Positions 33,651 through 45,749 are shown, numbered from the stretch's first letter. The stretch is DNA of 64,000 nt from Primula veris (GCA_963682055.1 OY821746.1:29206481-29270480), one strand, 5' to 3'. Numbers and translations are program-made. Notes: a model not told the origin generated them from the letters alone.

Positions 33651-34111
33651 CTTTCATTCTTCGAGGCGCCAACACCAAATTATCGTCAGAATACCATGGA
33701 CCATCGTCCAAAGGTGTTATATGTTCAGAATTCAGATAAAAAGAGAACACGTACCCATCGTCCAAAGGTAGAGTGTCACATAGTTGCGGCAATCAACACG
33801 AATAAGATTATATTTGTTTATATTTTCATTGATCTCTAAGAAAGATAAAAACATGTCAACGAATGGATATTGTTTAACTGGGGGCTCCGAAGACATTAAT
33901 ACTATCACTAATTGTTTTAGAAATATTACGTTTAAAATTGAACAACCAAAACTAGCATGAAAGAAACAAATTCTAACCAAGAATGAGCAGTCACTTCAAA
34001 TAAAAAAAATACCAAACCAATTTATAATGAAATTTCATTGTTCACAAGCTCTAAAGTTTAAACCAAGATCGAACAAATTTTACTCCAACAACGCCATCTG
34101 TGTTTTTATAA

Positions 34112-34763
34112 TCAGTGCGCCTTACAAAAATCTGAGCGCACCCGCGCGATCTTCCCGCACCCTTCGTGCAGACACCTTTTTCCGCCACCATGGCGCATAC
34201 AGAAATCTGTAGGACTGCGAGCCCCTGTGGTACAATCAGGGAATTTACACCTGTTGCCTCCGCCATGTGTGATGCAAAACATACTACGCGCCCTTTTGTT
34301 CTTATAGCAAATGCCACCACCTCTGAATAAGCACAGTTTTCCGCAAAATTCGACACTACCACTCTGTGCAGAGTTCTTACACTTGCACTCTTCATACATA
34401 CATTTCTTCCCTCCTCCGTGCTCCTTACAAAATAGTCGATGAAGCATCCTATTCGTGCATTCAGGAGCTTGACACAGTCTCCCACCCCCATGCGAGAGGC
34501 AAAGACCGGAGGCCCTGTCGGCTTTATTTGAACATCCATCTTCTTTACACAATCTCCCAACTTTTGGAATGCCCATGGGACTGGTCATCCTGCTTCAAAA
34601 GCAACAAGCAAATGAATAAAGCAGACATTATAGAACAAATGAGTGTGGAGAACTTTATAACCGAAATAATAAGCAAGAAAACACAATAAAAACCATAAAG
34701 AAAAACAGTTCAAGGTTTTTAAAAGTACTTAATAGATGCACCGCCATGTGATCTGATTCCCAT
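34112..34763 (-). CDS. WRKY19-like zinc-finger protein, gene 1 (two coding exons)
   Basis: The large exon (34,112 to about 34,592) encodes repeated cysteine/histidine modules ending in HGGG: CKEDGC...LCLSHGGG, CQAPEC...FCKEHGGG, a fused third/fourth module, CKFPDC...FCMRHGGG and CLHEGC...FCKAH-stop. These match the zinc-finger repeats found in WRKY19-like and loricrin-like plant proteins; no WRKY domain is present. A 35-nt exon at 34,729-34,763 (ATGGGAATCAGATC...) ends at a donor AA|GTACTT and joins in frame. Gene 2 has the identical layout, so I place the start at 34,763 rather than the internal ATG at 34,588. Expected product is about 170 aa. Module 3 has lost its HGGG, so function is uncertain. 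Zinc binding is inferred from the repeat type. Confidence 0.75.
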
Positions 34764-34973
34764 CTCAAATAGCAATGCGAAAAGCTCTTCAGAAGGATGA
34801 AAAGAAAATTAACTGAACAAAATATACCCGGGGATGAGTAAAAAGAAATATTCATTTCTAGTTTTTGAAGTCTTAAAGTAAAATTCGTATTCACAATGCC
34901 TAGGTAAATTGGCCTCAAGGACTAAATGATTTGCCAACGAAATTTCTAAAGACGTTACAGCTCATTCTGGATT

Positions 34974-34978
34974 GTGTA
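34974..34978. repeat. Copia-2 TSD (left)
   Basis: GTGTA here and at 40,056-40,060 flank the second copia element. Confidence 0.8.
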
Positions 34979-35249
34979 TAATAGAATAGAAAAAGCTCTT
35001 GCTGAATTGTAAGTTTTGCTCACTTATTAATGTGAGACTTATTTGCTAGTATTTATAATCAAAAGAGTATAAGTAATATGGAATGATTTAAATACAATGA
35101 TTTACAATGATGATAGAATGAATAAATTTGTGCAAGGTTATGATTTGACTCATTTGATTTTGCTGTTATCTTGCTGAAATAATGGAATTGATTTCCACAA
35201 GAATATTATTCAAAATCATTTTCTTATGTTCTTGATGTCATCATTAACA
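34979..35249 (-). repeat. Copia-2 3' LTR
   Basis: 271 bp. On the minus strand it starts TGTTAATGATGACATC and ends CTATTCTATTA, i.e. TG...TA rather than TG...CA. Confidence 0.88.
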
Positions 35250-38200
35250 CGTCCCCTCAAGTTGAGCGGTGGTGAAAGCACCCGAAGCCTGTCACGTAAC
35301 CATGTAAAGCGAGGTGTAGACATCGGTTTGGTTAGAGCATCCGCAATTTGGTCCCGAGATGATATAAATTGAACTCGAAGCTGTTTCTTTGCGACCCGTT
35401 CTCGAACAAAGTGAAAATCAATTTCCATATGTTTAGTCCGGGAATGGAAAACCGGATTTGCAGCGGGATAAGTCGCACCAACATTATCACACCAAATGAC
35501 AGGAGCATTTCCAAGTGGAAAGCCCAGCTCTCGAAATAAGAAAAGAATCCATTGTAACTCAGAAGTGACGTTAGCTATTGCTCGATATTCGGCCTCGGTG
35601 CTCTAACGGGCTACAGTTTGCTGTTTGCGAGACCCCCATGATATAAGATTAGACCCAAGATACACACAAAATCCCGATGTCGAGCGACGGTTAATATTGT
35701 CCCCATCCCAATCAGCGTCAGCATAGGCATGTAGATTAAGACACATATTTCGTCGAAGAAGTAACCCATGCCCAATGGTACCCTTTAGATAACGTAGCAC
35801 ACGTTTCACCGCTGACCAATGATCACGAAGAGGTTTATGCATAAACTGACATAGTTTATTTACGGTGAATGAGATATCGGGTCTAGTAAATGCTAAATAG
35901 TTGAGTGCTCCAACAATGCTACGATATAATGTCGGGTCCTCAAATAGATCACTCGAGTCTAGAGAAAATTTTACGGATGATGACATGGGAGAACCAATTG
36001 GTTTTGCATCTTCCATACCAACACGCTTAAGAAGATCAATAATATATCGAGATTGCGTTAAGAATAAGCCATCAGGTGAACGATTAACCTCAATACCTAA
36101 AAAATAGTGTAAATCACAAAGGCTTTTTACAGCAAAGTCGACACCCAAGTCTCGAATAAGAGATGAAATGGCTAAGTCCGATGACCCTGTGATAATAATA
36201 TCGTCGACATAAACAAGTACCAGTGTGATTTGAGGACCCCAAATATGGAAGAAAAGTGAGGTGTCAGCCTTAGAATTAACAAATCCAAGGGAGCATAATT
36301 TGGAACTCAAGCGCGAATACCAAGCACGGGGGCTTGTTTTAGACCGTAAAGAGCTTTGTGAAGTTTGCAAACATGGTCTGGAAGTTGTTTATGAATAAAA
36401 CCCGGGGGTTCTTCCATATAAACATCCTCGGAAAGAAACCCATGTAGGAAAGCATTCGAAATATCTATTTGTTTTGTGGACCACGTGCGAGAGGCAGCCA
36501 AAAAGAGAATAAAGCGAATTGTTGTTGGTTTAATAACAGGGCTGAATGTTTCGTCGTAATCAAGACCCGGCTATTGGTGGTACCCTTTAGCAACGAGCCT
36601 TGCCTTGTATCGATCAATTGACCCATCAACTTTATGTTTAATGCGAAACACCCACTTACATCCAACAATTGTTTTATTTCTAGGACATGGTACTAATGAC
36701 CAGGTACCATTAGCCATCAGGGCATCAAATTCTGAATTCATTGCTTTTCTCCAAGGTTCATATTTAACAGCTTCAGTAAAACATGTGGGGTTGGCCGGTG
36801 TTTTCAGGCTAACAACAGTAAGTGCCCGATGGAGTGGATAACGAACGGTACCGTCCGTAGGAACTTTCGGACGTATAATATTGTCCTTGAGTCTTGTCCT
36901 CATACTGTGATGGGGCACCGGCGGGGGATCTGCATTGTCCAAGGAAGTGTGAAGGTCCGGTGAGGTAGGAGAGGTTGGACTAGGATGGTAGCTGGAATTG
37001 TCTGAGTGTGGAGAGATGGGGTACTCGGTGGTTGGTCCACTGGGTGAGGAGTTTGACTGAGGTTGATGAGTTTGAAACGATGATAAAGGCTCGGTTTCAG
37101 AGATAATATCTTGATGGTTGAGTGGGGATGTGGTAGCTTGAGGAATACAGTTTTCAGAGATCAAATTTGGCGAGCTTAATCCATTGGAGTTAATCTCTTG
37201 GAAATTATTCAGTTGCTCGGATGTTTCACGAAGTGTATGGTTGGTTGTTGGGGAAGTTTGTTTTATATGTGGTGTGGTGCTAATGGATAAGTCAAGTGGC
37301 AGAGTATTTTGTTCATTACTAGAGGATATTTCGGATGTAGTAACTGATGAAAACGGAAATCTAGATTCGTCAAAGATGACATGTCGAGAAATGTAGAGTC
37401 GGTTTGTTTTGAAATCGAGGCATTTATAACCTTTATGTGCGGGACTGTATCCTAGAAAAACACAAAGAGTGGAGCAAAAATCCAGTTTGTGTTTGTTATA
37501 TGGTCGAAGGTAGGGCCAACATGCACAGCCAAAAGTACGAAGGAACATGTAGTCGGGCGTTTTGGAAAATAATTTTTCAAAAGAAGATTTGTTATTTAGT
37601 ACAGGAGTAGGGAGACGGTTAATTATAAAACAAGCTGTGGAGAAAGCATCCTCCCAATAGTTCATAGGGACAGAGGCAGCCACAAGTAAGGCAAGCCCAG
37701 TTTCAACTAGATGTCGATGCTTACGTTCTACCGTACCATTTTGTTGATGGGTATGGGGACATGGGAGATGATGTTGGATACCAATCGATTTAAAAAATGT
37801 GTTTAATGGGCGAAATTCCCCTCCCCAATCAGTCTGGATAGATTTTATTTTAGTACCGAATTGAAGTTCCACTTGTTTTTGAAATTGAACAAAAATACGT
37901 TGAGTGTCTGATTTTAGGGTAAGAGGAAACATCCACACATAACGAGAAAAGTGATCAACAATGGTAAAAATATAACGAAAGCCTTTTATTGAGAAGTATG
38001 GAGATGAACCCCATAGATCCATGTACAATAAATCTAATGGGTGAGCCGACACGAACGACGATAATGAAAACGGTAACTGATGGCTTTTTGATTGTTGGCA
38101 TGCAATTCAAACATCAAAAGCTCTTTTATTTAGACATGGTAATTTAAAATTTGACACTACAGAATGGACTGTTCGATAGGAGGCATGGCCTAGACGGGAA

Positions 38201-39672
38201 TGCCAGGTGTCGATTGGAATACGATTGCAAAATAAAGCTACGGTTGAGGCTTTCGGTTTGAAGGAATAAAGTCCACCTTCACACTTTCCTTGGTGGAGGA
38301 TTGTCCACGACGCCGCGTCCTTCATAAAAAAACAAGAGGTGTGAAACTCAACAAATACATTATTGTCTTTAGTAAATTGACTAATAGATAGTAAATTTTT
38401 AGAAATAGATGGCACATGCAGAACATTTTTTAGTCGAAAATTCGAGTTTGATAAACACATGTTAGATGAACGAATATGTGTTATCGGCAAACCTGAGCCA
38501 TCCCCAATGTGAAGTTGATCAAGACCATCATAGGGAGCAGCACTAATATTTAAATTGTTAAGATCCCCTGTGATGTGGTTGGTAGCGCCGGAGTCATGAT
38601 ACCATGTGTCAATGAATGGAGAAGCAAAACTCACAGTGTTTGCACCAAACAGCAAGGACGCCCCCTGGAAGCCTTGATCATAACGACGGGGACAAATGGG
38701 GGCCGTATGTCCGTTTTCACGACAAAGTTGGCATAATGGTTGGCGAGAGTTAAGATTCCAACGCCCATTCCTATTTCGACCTCGATGACCACGATTGCTG
38801 GGGGCATGAGCATGATTGTAGTGGGAAACGGGTTGGCGATTCGGAGTTGAAGGCACCCGGTTTACACCATGATGGGGTTGGCAAATAACAGAGTAAGTTG
38901 TACGTCCTGAAACGTCTTTGAGGGAATGATTGTGAGTGAGACGATTTTCATGAGCGATGAGGTGGGCATAAACATCTTCGAGTGACAATGGTTCAACTTG
39001 GGTCGTGATTGAAGTTACAACCGAGTCATATGATGAGTCGAGACCAGCAAGTAAAAAAGCAACGAGATCAGCCTCATTTGGAGAATTAACAATAGAAGCA
39101 AGAGTATCACTGATAGTCTTAAGAGTACCATAATACTTGTTGATAGACATGTCATTTTTTCACAGAGATGACAACTGGAAACGAAGTTGTGTCTTACGAG
39201 CACGCGATTGAGAGGCAAAACTTCTCTCAAGCTTTTCCCATGCCTCACAAGAGCTATTAACGCCGACAACGTGAGGTAAAATTTCTTCAGATAGAGAAGA
39301 AATTAATGCACTAAGAATCATCTGATCTTGTTGGACCCATGAAATATTGTCCGGATTAGGAACAGTACCAAGAGCATCCGGAGCGACCAAGGGTAAAATA
39401 GGTGCAGCGACAGGTGCGGTTGCTGCAACACGGGTTGGTGGTGCGGGGTAGCTTCCATCAATGAACCCAAAAAGGTTCTGGCCACGAAGATATGGAACAA
39501 GTTGAGTTTTCCACAAAAGAAAATTTGCGTGGGTGAGTTTTATAGTGACAAGATGTTGAAGTCTGAGAATGGTGTCGGATAATTTCAGAGAGTTTCTGGT
39601 GTTTTGAGAGGTAGCACTGGTTGTGCTGTCACTGTTGTTATTGACGAGAGTTGTGTTGCTGGAAATGGCCAT
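35216..39672 (-). pseudogene. Copia-2 gag-pol polyprotein (broken)
   Basis: Gag starts at the ATG at 39,672 (MAISSNTTLV) and is cut near 39,155. The next piece (38,107-39,150) carries the knuckle CQLCRENGHTAPIC, the protease WYHDSGATNH and the WHSRLGH integrase zinc region. 36,571-38,052 carries the integrase core (YMDLWG, QTDWGGEF, HQQNGTVERKHR) and the start of RT. 35,603-36,501 carries the rest of RT (VYVDDIIIT) and RNase H (DADWDGD). 35,216-35,428 completes RNase H (HFVRERV...ADALTKPM). At least three stops and a frameshift near 36,340 inactivate it. Confidence 0.92.
35250..35261 (-). other. Copia-2 polypurine tract
   Basis: CTTGAGGGGACG abuts the 3' LTR on the minus strand. Confidence 0.8.
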
Positions 39673-39770
39673 TTCAAAGACTAAAAGATCAAAGGAGCAA
39701 GAGAGTAAATAACAAAGCAAAACTAGTGGGGTGAAAAAAAAAATTGGAACAGTGAGTCGTGAGACTTTTA

Positions 39771-39784
39771 GGCTCTGGATAACA
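39771..39784 (-). other. Copia-2 primer-binding site (diverged)
   Basis: TGTTATCCAGAGCC, right after the 5' LTR, resembles TGGTATCAGAGCC (initiator Met-tRNA) with one substitution and one extra base. Confidence 0.6.
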
Positions 39785-40055
39785 TAATAGAATAGAAAAA
39801 GCTCTTGCTGAATTGTAAGATTTGCTCACTTATTAATGTGAGACTTATTTGCTAGTATTTATAATCAAAAGAGTACACGTATTATGGAATGATTTAAATA
39901 CATTGATTTACAATAATGATAGAATGAATAAATTTGTGCAAGGTTATGATTTGGCTCCTTTGATTTTACTGTTATCTTGCTGAAATAATGGAATTGATTT
40001 CCACAAGAATATTATTCAAAATCATTTTCTTATGTTCTTGATGTCATCATTAACA
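39785..40055 (-). repeat. Copia-2 5' LTR
   Basis: 271 bp, partner of 34,979-35,249. The differences include a cluster of three within 10 bases near 39,875-39,885. Confidence 0.88.
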
Positions 40056-40279
40056 GTGTAGCTTTGTAACTACTCAGCCCTCTTTTGTAGAATTAGTCGT
40101 AAAAACTCGATATAACACGTGTCAATGAACCACCAAGGCAACTTTGGCTCAAGAGACTTCAACGGTTTGGTAAAAACGAAACTGATGACGTTAGTGTTAA
40201 GCAATATTAAAATAAATTGGACTTAAAATGTTTCAGATACCAAAATGGAGATACGCATAAAAATTAAACATTACTACTA

Positions 40280-40726
40280 TTGTTTGCTAATGGTGATTTA
40301 GACTCTGTTAAGATAATTTCTAAGGCTTTAGAAGATTTCTCTAGTTTTTCTGGAGTAGTTCCTAATCCTGATAAGAGTAGCATTTTTCAATGTTCTGTTA
40401 ATGATGATGAGTTGAATGAGATAAATGAGTTGTTGAAGTATAAGAGGGAAGAACTCCATGTGAGATATCTAGGAGTTCCTCTTATATCTTCTAAACTTAA
40501 ATCAATCCACTGTGATGCTTTAGTTAACATGATCACTTGGAGAATTTTGTCCTGCACTAGTAAATTACTTTTTTATGCTGGTAGGATCCAAGTTATCAAG
40601 TCTGTTCTGTATAGTATGAACATTTTTTGGTGCTCTCATTTCATTCTACCTATCTGTGTTACTAGGAAGATTGATCAAATTCTTTTTAGATTCCTTTGGA
40701 GGGGGTTTGGAGTTAGAGTGGCTTGA
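40280..40726 (+). pseudogene. LINE-1 copy B RT C-terminal part
   Basis: The 148-residue frame has the RT connection/thumb features: NPDKSSIFQCSV, VRYLGVPLISSKL, then AGRIQVIKSVLYSMNIFW and FRFLWRGFG. A TGA replaces a Trp right after (near 40,727), as in copy A at 161. Confidence 0.85.
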
Positions 40727-41176
40727 ATTGACTTAAATTTCCCTTTAAAAGAAGGTGGTCTAGGTTTTAAAAATATTAAAATTTGGAACACTGCTTTGAT
40801 TATCAAACTTATATGGAACCTTTGTGACCCTAGTAAGGACTCTCCATGAAAAAAATGGATTTACTCTAATATCCTAAAAGAGAGGAGCATTTTAGTTGCT
40901 AAGAATCCATCAAATTGTAGGTACTCTTGGAGGAAAATTCTCAAATTTAGAGAACATCTCAAAGAGTTGGTTTTCTTCAAAGTTGGTAACAGTAACAATA
41001 TCAAGATTTGGTATGATAACTGGCTCAAGATTGGTTATATTCTTCCTAGGGCCCATACTAGAGTAATGGTTAATGATACTGGGCTTCATTTAGAGGTTAA
41101 CCTGTCTGCCATTATTAGAGATAATACTTGAAACTGGCCTCACACCAATAATCCTGACATTATTAGTATTAAAAGC

Positions 41177-41587
41177 TTGAATCATCCTACCATTTACAAT
41201 GGTAGAGGTGATAATTTAGCTTGGAGTATCAATGATGATGGGTTCACAGTTAAGGCTATGTGGAATCATTTGAGAGGTAAAAGGGCTCTTGTGAATTGGC
41301 ATAAAATTATTTGGTTTAAAAACCATGTTCGCAAGTGCAGTGTGATTCTTTGGCAAACAATTTTAAAAAGACTGCCTACAAATGACAAAGTGAGTGGCTG
41401 GTACACTAATGTTAACACTTGTTGTCATTTGTGCTACTCTCCTATGGAGGATTTGGATCACTTGTTCTTTAAGTGTGACTTTGCAACTAGAGTTTTATAT
41501 ACCTTGTTATACAAAGCTGATTTTTCTGGTATCTTTGGAGTGAGTGGATTGTGTGGGCCAATAATATGTTCAAAGGTGACCATTTAG
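41177..41587 (+). pseudogene. LINE-1 copy B zf-RVT domain
   Basis: Same domain as at 402-1,022 and nearly identical: ILWQTILKRLPTND...CCHLCYSPMEDLDHLFFKC. The upstream part of the frame is closed by a TGA at a Trp position near 41,129. Confidence 0.85.
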
Positions 41588-42289
41588 CTGATATGGTTGG
41601 GAAAATTATTCTCTTCATCTGTTTATTTTATTTGGAGGGAAATGAATAATAAAAAATAAGGTAATGGTACCTCTGATATAGTTACTATTCTGTAGCAAAT
41701 TGATTTTATTATTAAAATCAAGATTAGTAAATTAAATGGGATTCCTAAAAGTTACAAGAACTCCTACATTCCTAATGCTTGGAACCTTGATTTAACTCAT
41801 TAATTTGGTTGTTGTGCTTGTAGCAGTATTGTTTTTGTGGTTCTTGATGTCTAGGTTTCTACAGTTTGGATTGTTCTACAAGATTGTTAAGCAAGGCCGT
41901 GCTGGAAATGCTCACGGTATTATGTGAGCTAGGATTATGAAAATACTAATTTCTGTTGATTTGAACTTGTATAGTGCGTAAGTGTTGTCTTCTTTGTTAG
42001 GATTTTATGGGGTTTCAAACTCATGTAAGGAAGAAATGTTGATGAATGAAGGATGGAGCTTGTCCTAACAGATATATTAGTTTCAAGAAGATGTGATTAA
42101 GAGATGCCGTCTAAATTCGTTCTCAGTACAATTGTTGTATGTACTTCTTTGATAAAAGAATCTCCAATGACTACTAATTGGGAAGCCTTATATTCTATCA
42201 ATTCTCTATGTTTCTAGTATGTTTACTCTTATTATTATTTAATATAATTACTTACCTTCCAAAAAAAAAACAGCGTGTCAACTAAATAT

Positions 42290-44800
42290 TGTTATGAAAA
42301 GAAACCAAAATCCTGTATCATGCATGTGTGTTGGGAAAATCTTGACACACATTAGTATGAGCAACCGGAAATAGATAATGGAGGTATCTGTTGCATAAAA
42401 AGAATTGAAGGAAGATATTTATTTTTTGCCTCTTGTTGTCTCAAACAAATGATACAATCAAATGTCAATTAAATTTAAAGCAATCAATCATCCAGAAATT
42501 CTATTTTACCCGTAAATATTTGTTAACATCCATTTTACAACAAAACCAACTGAGCTTAATCTTTACAAACTAAAATTTAAAATAGGAACTATGGTTATAG
42601 TTGTGGAGAACAGATCCAGCTCAGTAACAACAAAGAATACAAAATTGAAAGGAAAAATAACATAGACTAAACATGCTATTGTTGTGGAGTATCATTCAAC
42701 AAACATAATTTTTAAGTCCATACTAGCTCAAAGTGATTAAATAATATATGACTATAGTTGAGCTAATAAGATCCGGCTCAGTAACCACAATGAAGAAATA
42801 AGATTTAAATTGACGAGGTATAGTACGAAAAGAGAACAATTATAGCAGTAGACTGATTATGAGCAAGATAACATAGACTTAACATACTATCAATAACATA
42901 TTTACGTAATTCATTGCATGAGAATTAATGTGATGCAACAAAACAAAACTGTAAATACGCTGAGGGAAAACAAATTTAGTTCAAAAATGGTCAAAACACA
43001 GCTGATCACAGAAGGAATAATTTTACGGTTTTGTAAAAAATAACAGTGTGGAGGACACAAAATCCAGTTACGGAAGTTCACTCATTATCACTGTGAGAAT
43101 AAATCATGGTTATAGTTATAGATATTTATATAATGGTCTTATACGAGTCCAAATCTGCTACCCCATTTCTCTATCACTTGCTTATTTTATTCAAAAAAAA
43201 TTCTAAAAATCTTGAAAAATTGTACAATTACTATAAAACATGTATCAATACATTCCAATAATTATTTTTAAAAGAAAATCCACACAAAATTTATTTTGGA
43301 ATAAATGTATAAATTAGTGTGAATTAAACATTGAATATTAAAAAAAATTGTCTAAAACAATATTATGTTCAAATGTTTTAAAATTTGAATACAATATAAT
43401 ATAAAAGTTTATAAAGTTGCGGTATAAGTTGTGAAAATTTAAAATTTAAGTGAAAATAAGCAAGGGAGCACGGAAGGGAATAGAGAATAAAGGGTAGAAG
43501 ATTTGGACTCGTCTTATACGTACCGGATGAAAGTCAAAAAATGAAACAGAAGTTCATTATAATGTAAATTAGTCTACGAGAGATAAAACGATGTAATTAT
43601 AACAAATTGAAGAACAGATGGGAAAACTGTTTGAAAATAACGATATAAATGTAAAAATTCAGATTACTTTTTCCTAACTGCAGGTATCATTCCAGTCATG
43701 AGATTCTATTACGATAGCCAAATTGAGCTATAGTTTAACTGGTCGCTTCTACAAAGCGAACTTAACTAGATTCAGGAATACTGATGGAATTTTTTGCTAA
43801 TCACGAAAAACCATTGGCAACAAACAATAATCAGCAGAAGCATTGAAAGAAAAATAACAAATTTTAGTTCCAATATACTTAAATTAACTTCAGGAAATTC
43901 TAATAATAACTGAACCTAGATGGTCTAATCAAATTCAATAAAAATAAAGCACCATCTTATTTTTGAATATTCACATTAAGGTGAGCAAATTTCTCGAAGA
44001 AGGCAAAATATTTTTGAAATCCAATAAATTCTGCTAATACCAATAAAGTCTGAAACTTTATCCAAACCCCAAATCATATTCAGCAAAATTCAAACAGTAA
44101 CAAATCTAATTAATACCAACACCCTCGTCAAAACACATCAATAAACATGAAGACATTGAGTTGTTCAGTTGTTCCTAATCAAATAGTGAAATTTAGAAAA
44201 ATTAATATAGTAACTGAATTTGAATTTAATCCAAAAACCACACCAAATTCAGGAGAAACAATTTAATTCTGTTTTCTAGACAATATTTTATATTTCTATG
44301 ACCAACACCAATTCAAAAAGAAAAAACTAGGAATAATGATCATTTGGTACATATTTTCAGACTTGATTATCAAAAACTTATGGATAAAGTCTCTTTTAAA
44401 ATTATCTAAAATTGCTCAATGATGCTACTTTTTTAAAAAAAAATTTGATGCTCACCGATGATGATACGTTGATATATAGATATATATATCTGTACAAAAT
44501 CCTAAACAAAAACCACAAATTGGGGTTTTTGTATTAAACATTAACGTTCCTAAATAGTTATAATTTCAAGAACGAAATTAAAAATCAGAAAAGTTGGATT
44601 GGAAAATGAACTCATCATTTCAATTCACACTCAGCATGCATTTTGGAGCAAATCTATCAAAAAAAAAAAAAAAAAAAAGCTGAAAATGGATTTGTTTCAA
44701 AACCTATAATAACAAAAAAAGATTGTATAATTCTAATAATATAAAAGATAAATTAATTCGAAAGGGACAAGGTTACAAAACCATAGACTAAAGAGAGTAC
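42290..44800 (-). repeat. First intron of WRKY19-like gene 1 (5' part)
   Basis: Paralogous to 1,800-3,852, 48,240-50,592 and 60,130-62,893. On the minus strand it begins at the donor CAG|GTACTC (44,801/44,800). It contains a Mutator-type MITE at 43,145-43,510 and, further down, LINE-1 and Copia-2. With these insertions the intron would span about 10 kb to the 35-nt exon region at 34.7 kb (inference). Confidence 0.65.
43136..43519. mobile_element. Mutator-type MITE, 366 bp, with 9-bp TSD
   Basis: The MITE core is 43,145-43,510 with perfect 12-bp terminal inverted repeats GAGTCCAAATCT...AGATTTGGACTC, flanked by GTCTTATAC twice (43,136-43,144 and 43,511-43,519). Copy A has the uninterrupted site (GGTCTTATACGTACC near 2,638). 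A 9-bp TSD is the Mutator-superfamily signature. It has no coding capacity. Confidence 0.93.
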
Positions 44801-44850
44801 CTGATGAGGGAGAGAGAGAAAGAGAGATCAAGAGAGAGAGAGAGAGAGAA
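44801..44850 (-). other. 5' UTR exon, WRKY19-like gene 1
   Basis: CT-rich leader ending CTCATCAG|GTACTC on the minus strand, matching 3,853-3,901 and, less closely, 62,894-62,945. This is the inferred first exon of gene 1. Confidence 0.55.
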
Positions 44851-45749
44851 ATGAGGGTTATGCAAACGTATATTATGTATCGTGTATGTATTTGGAATTT
44901 ATTGTCAAGAATTAATGATATTACTACTAAAGTCTAAATCACGTGAATTATTACAAGGTTTTGCTAATGCTTAGTTGTAAATAGGTAAGACTAATTAATT
45001 TGTTGTATTTATGCGATATTTTGGAAAAAACATTAGTCACAGTAATAAATACCCGGTCAAATATATAAGTCCACGTTAATCTCTTTTTTTCAATTTTGGT
45101 CAATCAATTTCGACCATGGTAATACCAATTGGTACAAATTAATTTTCTTAACATATTTTTGAAAGTATACCTGATATTTTCCGTTTTTTATAAAATAATA
45201 CTCCGTATACAAATAAAATTTTGGCATCCAAAAGAATTAATAATGATTCGCAAATAAAATAATTAAAATAGACCAAGTTTAATATTTCCAACTTTTAGAC
45301 TAAAGAGGATATAAATAATGGTTGTAGTACGACTAAAAATAAGATAAATGGTGGGAGCTATTTAGAGCATTGGCAAGTGAAATTCTAAAAGTGCATCTAT
45401 TAGGTAAAATACATGAAAATGTAAGAAATTAGGTGTAAATCGGTTCATGTAAACAAAAAGGTAAACCAGACATCATGTATATGGTATAACTATTTGAGTT
45501 ATACATTAGATGTGGTACTTTTAAGTATTACTATTCACATATGGTTAAATATTGTTCAGATGTAGAAAATATATATTTAGACCATACATATATATTTAAA
45601 ATAATCTTTTGTATAAAACGCAATATAATTCATCTGTAAAATAGATAATGTATATATAAGAGGTTGAAAGTGTAAAAAATATGATCATTTTACATGAAAT
45701 GGTGGAAATGCTATTACATGATAAATATATAAATAATTACATACACTTA

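Larger units (their letters stand above)
34979..40055 (-). mobile_element. Copia-2: older Ty1/copia element in gene 1's intron region
   Basis: A 5,077-bp element on the minus strand with 271-bp LTRs (34,979-35,249 and 39,785-40,055) and TSD GTGTA. The LTRs differ at about nine positions (roughly 3%), so it is clearly older than the Sirevirus. Internal order is gag, zinc knuckle, protease, integrase, RT, RNase H. It is broken by several stops and frameshifts. Short LTRs and the compact gag suggest the Ale/Retrofit-like group (low confidence). It lies between the 35-nt coding exon and the 5' UTR exon of WRKY19-like gene 1, in the same orientation as that gene. Confidence 0.93.
40274..42270 (+). 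mobile_element. LINE-1 copy B: 5'-truncated LINE
   Basis: This starts abruptly in the RT just after the catalytic motif (LLFANGDLDSVKIISKAL) and runs through thumb and zf-RVT to an A-run at 42,261-42,270. It is the twin of 1-1,774. I could not find a convincing TSD; sequence to the left (40,061-40,273) has no counterpart elsewhere in the window. It lies in the first intron of WRKY19-like gene 1, antisense to it. Confidence 0.85.

Noticed and set aside
34051..34560. 169-residue open frame overlapping WRKY19-like gene 1 in another frame
   Set aside because: A shadow of the GGG/CC-rich zinc-finger repeats. The HGGG modules with conserved Cys spacing are in the other frame. The same applies to frames at 59,323-59,589, 59,483-59,767, 59,617-59,907 and 59,623-59,955.
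40061..40273. TSD for LINE-1 copy B (CGTGTCAA at about 40,110 and 42,273)
   Set aside because: The match is short and would leave about 150 bases of unexplained sequence before the LINE; probably chance.
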